From the NCBI GenBank assembly GCA_024809215.1, contig JANUBW010000002.1, positions 682,001-746,000 on the forward strand: DNA of 64,000 nt. Reading direction: 5' to 3'. Position 1 is the stretch's first letter, and every line of letters starts with the position of its first letter. The translations under genes were made by a program, and so were the position numbers. The DNA is from Niastella sp. OAS944 (lineage in GTDB: Bacteria; Bacteroidota; Bacteroidia; Chitinophagales; Chitinophagaceae). Under the pieces are notes generated by a model, which had not been told where the DNA came from, did not search any database, and saw only the letters and a program-made list of their open reading frames with translations. Positions 61,188 through 64,000 of this stretch are shown here, one piece after another.

Positions 61188-63857
61188 ATGAAATTTACCG
61201 GATGGATCATTGCTCTCTTTGCCATTTTCCAAACTGCACATGCCCAAATCCCTGGCGGCATGGCTCCAGGCGCACAAAGGCAAGGCGGTGGCCAACAAAT
61301 GAATATTGGTCACTTTTATGGGCGTATTGTCGACAAAGCAACCAATAAGGGATTGGATGCCGCCTCAGTTCAACTATTCCAAAACAAATTCGATACCGCC
61401 ACAAAAAAAAGAGCCGATGTAGTTGTGGGCGGTATGCTTACCAGCCGTAACGGCGATTTTAGCCTCGAAAACCTGCCCGTATTCGGACAATTCAAACTGG
61501 TTATTACCGCCATCGGTTACAAACCCATTGAACAAAAAATTGGTTTCGATATTAAAATGGGGCCCGGGGTAGACCGCTCGCAAATGTTATCGCAGGTTGA
61601 TAAAGACCTGGGCAACCTAAAAATGGAGCAGGATGCCTCGGTGCTGCAGGATGTAACAGTTACCGGCACAAAACCCATGATCCAAATGGGAGTTGACCGT
61701 AAGATCTTCAACGTGGAAAAAAGCATAACCTCAGCCGGTGGTACCGCCATAGACGTTATGCGTAATGTACCATCACTCAACGTTGATATTGATGGTAATG
61801 TTTCGCTGCGTAATGCGGCCCCACAGATCTTTGTAGATGGGCGCCCCACTACCCTTTCTATGGACCAGATACCTGCCGACGCCATTCAAAGCGTGGAGAT
61901 CATTACCAACCCATCGGCCAAGTATGATGCCAGCGGCGGCCAGTCGGGCATTTTAAATATTATATTAAAGAAGAACCGTAAAGCAGGTTATAACGGTAGC
62001 GTACGTGCCGGCGTTGACTCACGCGGAAAATTCAATGGCGGTGGTGACATCAACATCCGCCAGGGTAAGGTTAATTTTTTTGCCAACGCCATGTACAACC
62101 AGCGTAAATCAAAAGGCTGGGGCGAAACAGACCGGTTGAGCTTTGCACCAGGTATTAAAGACCTGTACACAACCCAAACCAGTAAGAGCGTATTTGATGG
62201 CGCCTTTGCCTTTGGCCGGTTCGGGCTCGATTATTTCGTTGACAACCGTAATACTATTTCTATTTCTCAATCAATAGTGAACGGCGATTTCAAACCCGAT
62301 AACCGTACCAATTATATTTACGATTCAATAGTAGACTTCTATACCCAGTATCGTAATACAACGGGGAAAAACAATTTCCGCAACTATGGCACACAGCTCA
62401 GCTTTAAACACCTGTTTGCCAAACCAAACAAAGAGTGGACAGCCGATATAAATTTTAACCAAAGTAAGAATACCAACTACAGCGATATCCGCTACATGTC
62501 GTTCAGCGACCTGGAAATGGTAAAACCCATCGATGCTTTCGAAAACCTGCAACGGGTTGATGCCGGTGGAAAAAACAAGTTCCTTACTGTACAAACAGAT
62601 TATGTGAACCCCGTTACAGAGAAAATAAAATGGGAAGCCGGTTTACGTGCACAGGTGCGTAAGTTTGAAAGTTTCCAATCTAACTACCTCAACAACAGCA
62701 ACACGCCATTTGGTAATAATTTCGAATATACCGACCATGTGTACGCAGGTTATGTAACCTACTCGCAAAAGATAAAAGAAAGCTTTAGCTACCAGTTAGG
62801 TTTACGTGCCGAAAGCAGTGGCTATGAAGGAAAACAAATTGGTAAAGACACCTATACCAACGATTTCCCCATCAGCCTGTTCCCCAGTGTGTTTTTAAGC
62901 AAACAGCTGGAGCATAAGCAAGATCTGCAGTTGAACTATACACGCCGCATTAACCGGCCTAACTTCTTTCAGTTAATGCCCAATACCGATTATACCGATA
63001 TCCTGAACTATCAAACCGGTAACCCTGGCCTGAAACCCGAGTTCACGCATTCACTTGAATTGAGTTACCAGAAAACCTATGGTAGTAAAAGCAATACATT
63101 CCTGGCTACCCTATTTGGAAAATATACAACAGACCTGATAGCCCGTTACCAGTACCAGGGTTCAGTAGAAGCCTATCCTGATAGTATTGTTTGGATTTCT
63201 ACTTATGTAAACGCCTCCACTGCTTATGCAAGCGGTTTGGAACTCATTTCACGTAATACCCTTACCAAATGGTGGGATGTTACCACAAGCGCCAACGTCT
63301 ACTACTCAAAGATCAACGGCAGCAACGTAATATCTACCCTGAAAAATGAACGCACCAGCTGGACGGCCAAAATGAACCACAACTTTAAATTCAATAAAGG
63401 ATGGAGCTTTCAGCTCAGTGGCGATTACCAGGCAAAAAGCGCATTACCTGTAAGCACCAGCAACAGTGGTGATGGCGGTGGTGGCGGTGGCGGCGGCGGT
63501 CGTGGTGGCCGTGGCGGCGGTGGCGGTGGTTTTGGCGGTGGCCCCACAACAACTACACAAGGATATGTAAATCCTTATTATGGTGTTGATATGGGTGTAC
63601 GTAAAGACTTCCAGATAAAAAAGAATACAGCTACCGTATCGGTAAACTGGAGCGATATTTTCAGAACGCGCAAATATTTCGTTCACTCCGAAGCAAGCGG
63701 TTTTGTACAGGACGACTGGCGCCGAAGAGATCCGCAATTGGTTCGCGTGAACTTCAGCTACCGCTTTGGTAAATTTGATGTGGCCCTGTTCAAACGCAAA
63801 AACATGAAAGGCGAGCAGGAAGGTATGCAGAATGGAATGCAGGGAATGGGACAGTAG
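61188..63857 (+). CDS. TonB-dependent outer-membrane beta-barrel protein with glycine-rich loop
   Basis: 889 residues. Signal peptide to about residue 19 (FQTAHAQ), carboxypeptidase-like domain about 43-130 (FYGRIVDKATNKGLDAASVQ), plug about 150-260 (VDRKIFNVEKSITSAGGTA, DVMRNVPSLNVDIDGNVSLR) and a barrel of the outer-membrane beta-barrel family. Residues about 760-787 form a Gly-rich segment (DGGGGGGGGGRGGRGG) that probably is an exposed loop. N-terminal Gly/Gln/Met-rich stretch PGAQRQGGGQQ and a Met/Gly tail (EGMQNGMQGMGQ) are unusual. Own promoter region; no partner gene. Confidence 0.9.
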   Translation: MKFTGWIIALFAIFQTAHAQIPGGMAPGAQRQGGGQQMNIGHFYGRIVDKATNKGLDAASVQLFQNKFDTATKKRADVVVGGMLTSRNGDFSLENLPVFGQFKLVITAIGYKPIEQKIGFDIKMGPGVDRSQMLSQVDKDLGNLKMEQDASVLQDVTVTGTKPMIQMGVDRKIFNVEKSITSAGGTAIDVMRNVPSLNVDIDGNVSLRNAAPQIFVDGRPTTLSMDQIPADAIQSVEIITNPSAKYDASGGQSGILNIILKKNRKAGYNGSVRAGVDSRGKFNGGGDINIRQGKVNFFANAMYNQRKSKGWGETDRLSFAPGIKDLYTTQTSKSVFDGAFAFGRFGLDYFVDNRNTISISQSIVNGDFKPDNRTNYIYDSIVDFYTQYRNTTGKNNFRNYGTQLSFKHLFAKPNKEWTADINFNQSKNTNYSDIRYMSFSDLEMVKPIDAFENLQRVDAGGKNKFLTVQTDYVNPVTEKIKWEAGLRAQVRKFESFQSNYLNNSNTPFGNNFEYTDHVYAGYVTYSQKIKESFSYQLGLRAESSGYEGKQIGKDTYTNDFPISLFPSVFLSKQLEHKQDLQLNYTRRINRPNFFQLMPNTDYTDILNYQTGNPGLKPEFTHSLELSYQKTYGSKSNTFLATLFGKYTTDLIARYQYQGSVEAYPDSIVWISTYVNASTAYASGLELISRNTLTKWWDVTTSANVYYSKINGSNVISTLKNERTSWTAKMNHNFKFNKGWSFQLSGDYQAKSALPVSTSNSGDGGGGGGGGGRGGRGGGGGGFGGGPTTTTQGYVNPYYGVDMGVRKDFQIKKNTATVSVNWSDIFRTRKYFVHSEASGFVQDDWRRRDPQLVRVNFSYRFGKFDVALFKRKNMKGEQEGMQNGMQGMGQ

Positions 63858-63858
63858 G

Positions 63859-63906
63859 CAATGTGATAATGTGATAATGTGATAATTTGCTAATGTGCTA
63901 ATGGAA
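63859..63906. repeat. octamer array E10 after the receptor
   Basis: TAATGTGA units begin right after the stop (63855-63857) and continue TAATGTGA, TAATTTGC, TAATGTGC: about six units, same words as E2. Confidence 0.8.
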
Positions 63907-63961
63907 ATGCAAATACAGGATTTATAAAGCAACATTAAGGTTAACTACATGATTATGTTGC

Positions 63962-63987
63962 GGGGGCTGAGTAATCAGCCCCTTTTT
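63962..63987 (+). terminator. intrinsic terminator at the right edge
   Basis: GGGGCTGA / TCAGCCCC stem with a GTAA loop, then TTTTT. Ends the receptor transcript, 104 nt beyond its stop. Confidence 0.85.
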
Positions 63988-64000
63988 ATTGAAGTTCCAA

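Noticed and set aside
63444-63935. Minus-strand frame over the last receptor's end
   Set aside because: Shadow of the Gly-rich coding stretch (Ala/Thr-rich translation), running into the terminal repeat.
1-64000. Insertion sequence, prophage or integrative element
   Set aside because: No transposase, integrase, attachment repeats or phage genes; the word repeats lack any coding part.

Overview
The window looks like the chromosome of a Bacteroidota member, most likely family Chitinophagaceae (Niastella/Chitinophaga-like). Reasons: a SusC/SusD pair with DUF4843 and PKD-like lipoproteins, an ECF sigma/FecR pair, two secreted proteins with type IX secretion (T9SS) C-terminal domains, promoters of the Bacteroidota form (TTTG, about 20 nt, TAnnTTTG), almost no Shine-Dalgarno sequences, and families such as DUF2851, DUF4292 and archaeal-type UbiA that are typical of the phylum. 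I see no rRNA, CRISPR array, prophage or insertion sequence. There is one tRNA (His, GTG).

Layout. 1-8416 (minus): a nutrient-uptake locus of ECF sigma, FecR anti-sigma, SusC with an STN signalling domain, SusD, DUF4843 lipoprotein and a PKD-like lipoprotein cut by the left edge. 8625-16361: an S41 peptidase, a large T9SS-exported subtilase, a DUF4292 lipoprotein and an orphan. 16480-20871 (minus): a leucine-rich-repeat giant with a duplicated beta-helical front end, followed by an ankyrin protein. 21192-26936: small metabolic and regulatory genes, including an AraC regulator broken by a one-base frameshift. 27023-30034: a S1/P1 nuclease opposite a probable cold-shock operon (DEAD-box helicase, small protein, RRM protein). 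30170-35066: a lipoprotein with a possible clan CD Cys/His dyad, a ThuA-like protein and a double-kinase hybrid sensor. 35284-42019: two FAD oxidoreductases (the second with a Rieske domain), an SDR, MscS channel and S9 peptidase. 43424-49678: HxlR/SDR divergent pair, a TonB receptor with a small partner gene, and an AraC/SDR pair. 50493-60520: a membrane/glycosyltransferase pair, GT2, and the conserved cluster KdsC, UbiA, Maf, DUF2851, then the processing peptidase Ctp/Prc, tRNA-His and DUF445. 61188-63857: an outer-membrane beta-barrel receptor with a glycine-rich loop.

The most unusual signal is non-coding. About ten intergenic spacers are built from short words repeated many times (TAATGTGA octamers, an AAATCTCAAAATC word, GAAGTC/GAGGTC words, and a perfectly phased 20-bp array of 20 units). 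Many have their reverse complement on the far side of a central spacer, giving potential hairpins. They lie directly 3' of stop codons; in three genes the last codons are themselves made of the repeat word. Several elements share a central core (GCCTGAAATTTGGAG-like and CAGGCTCG). This looks like a dispersed modular 3'-end element family.
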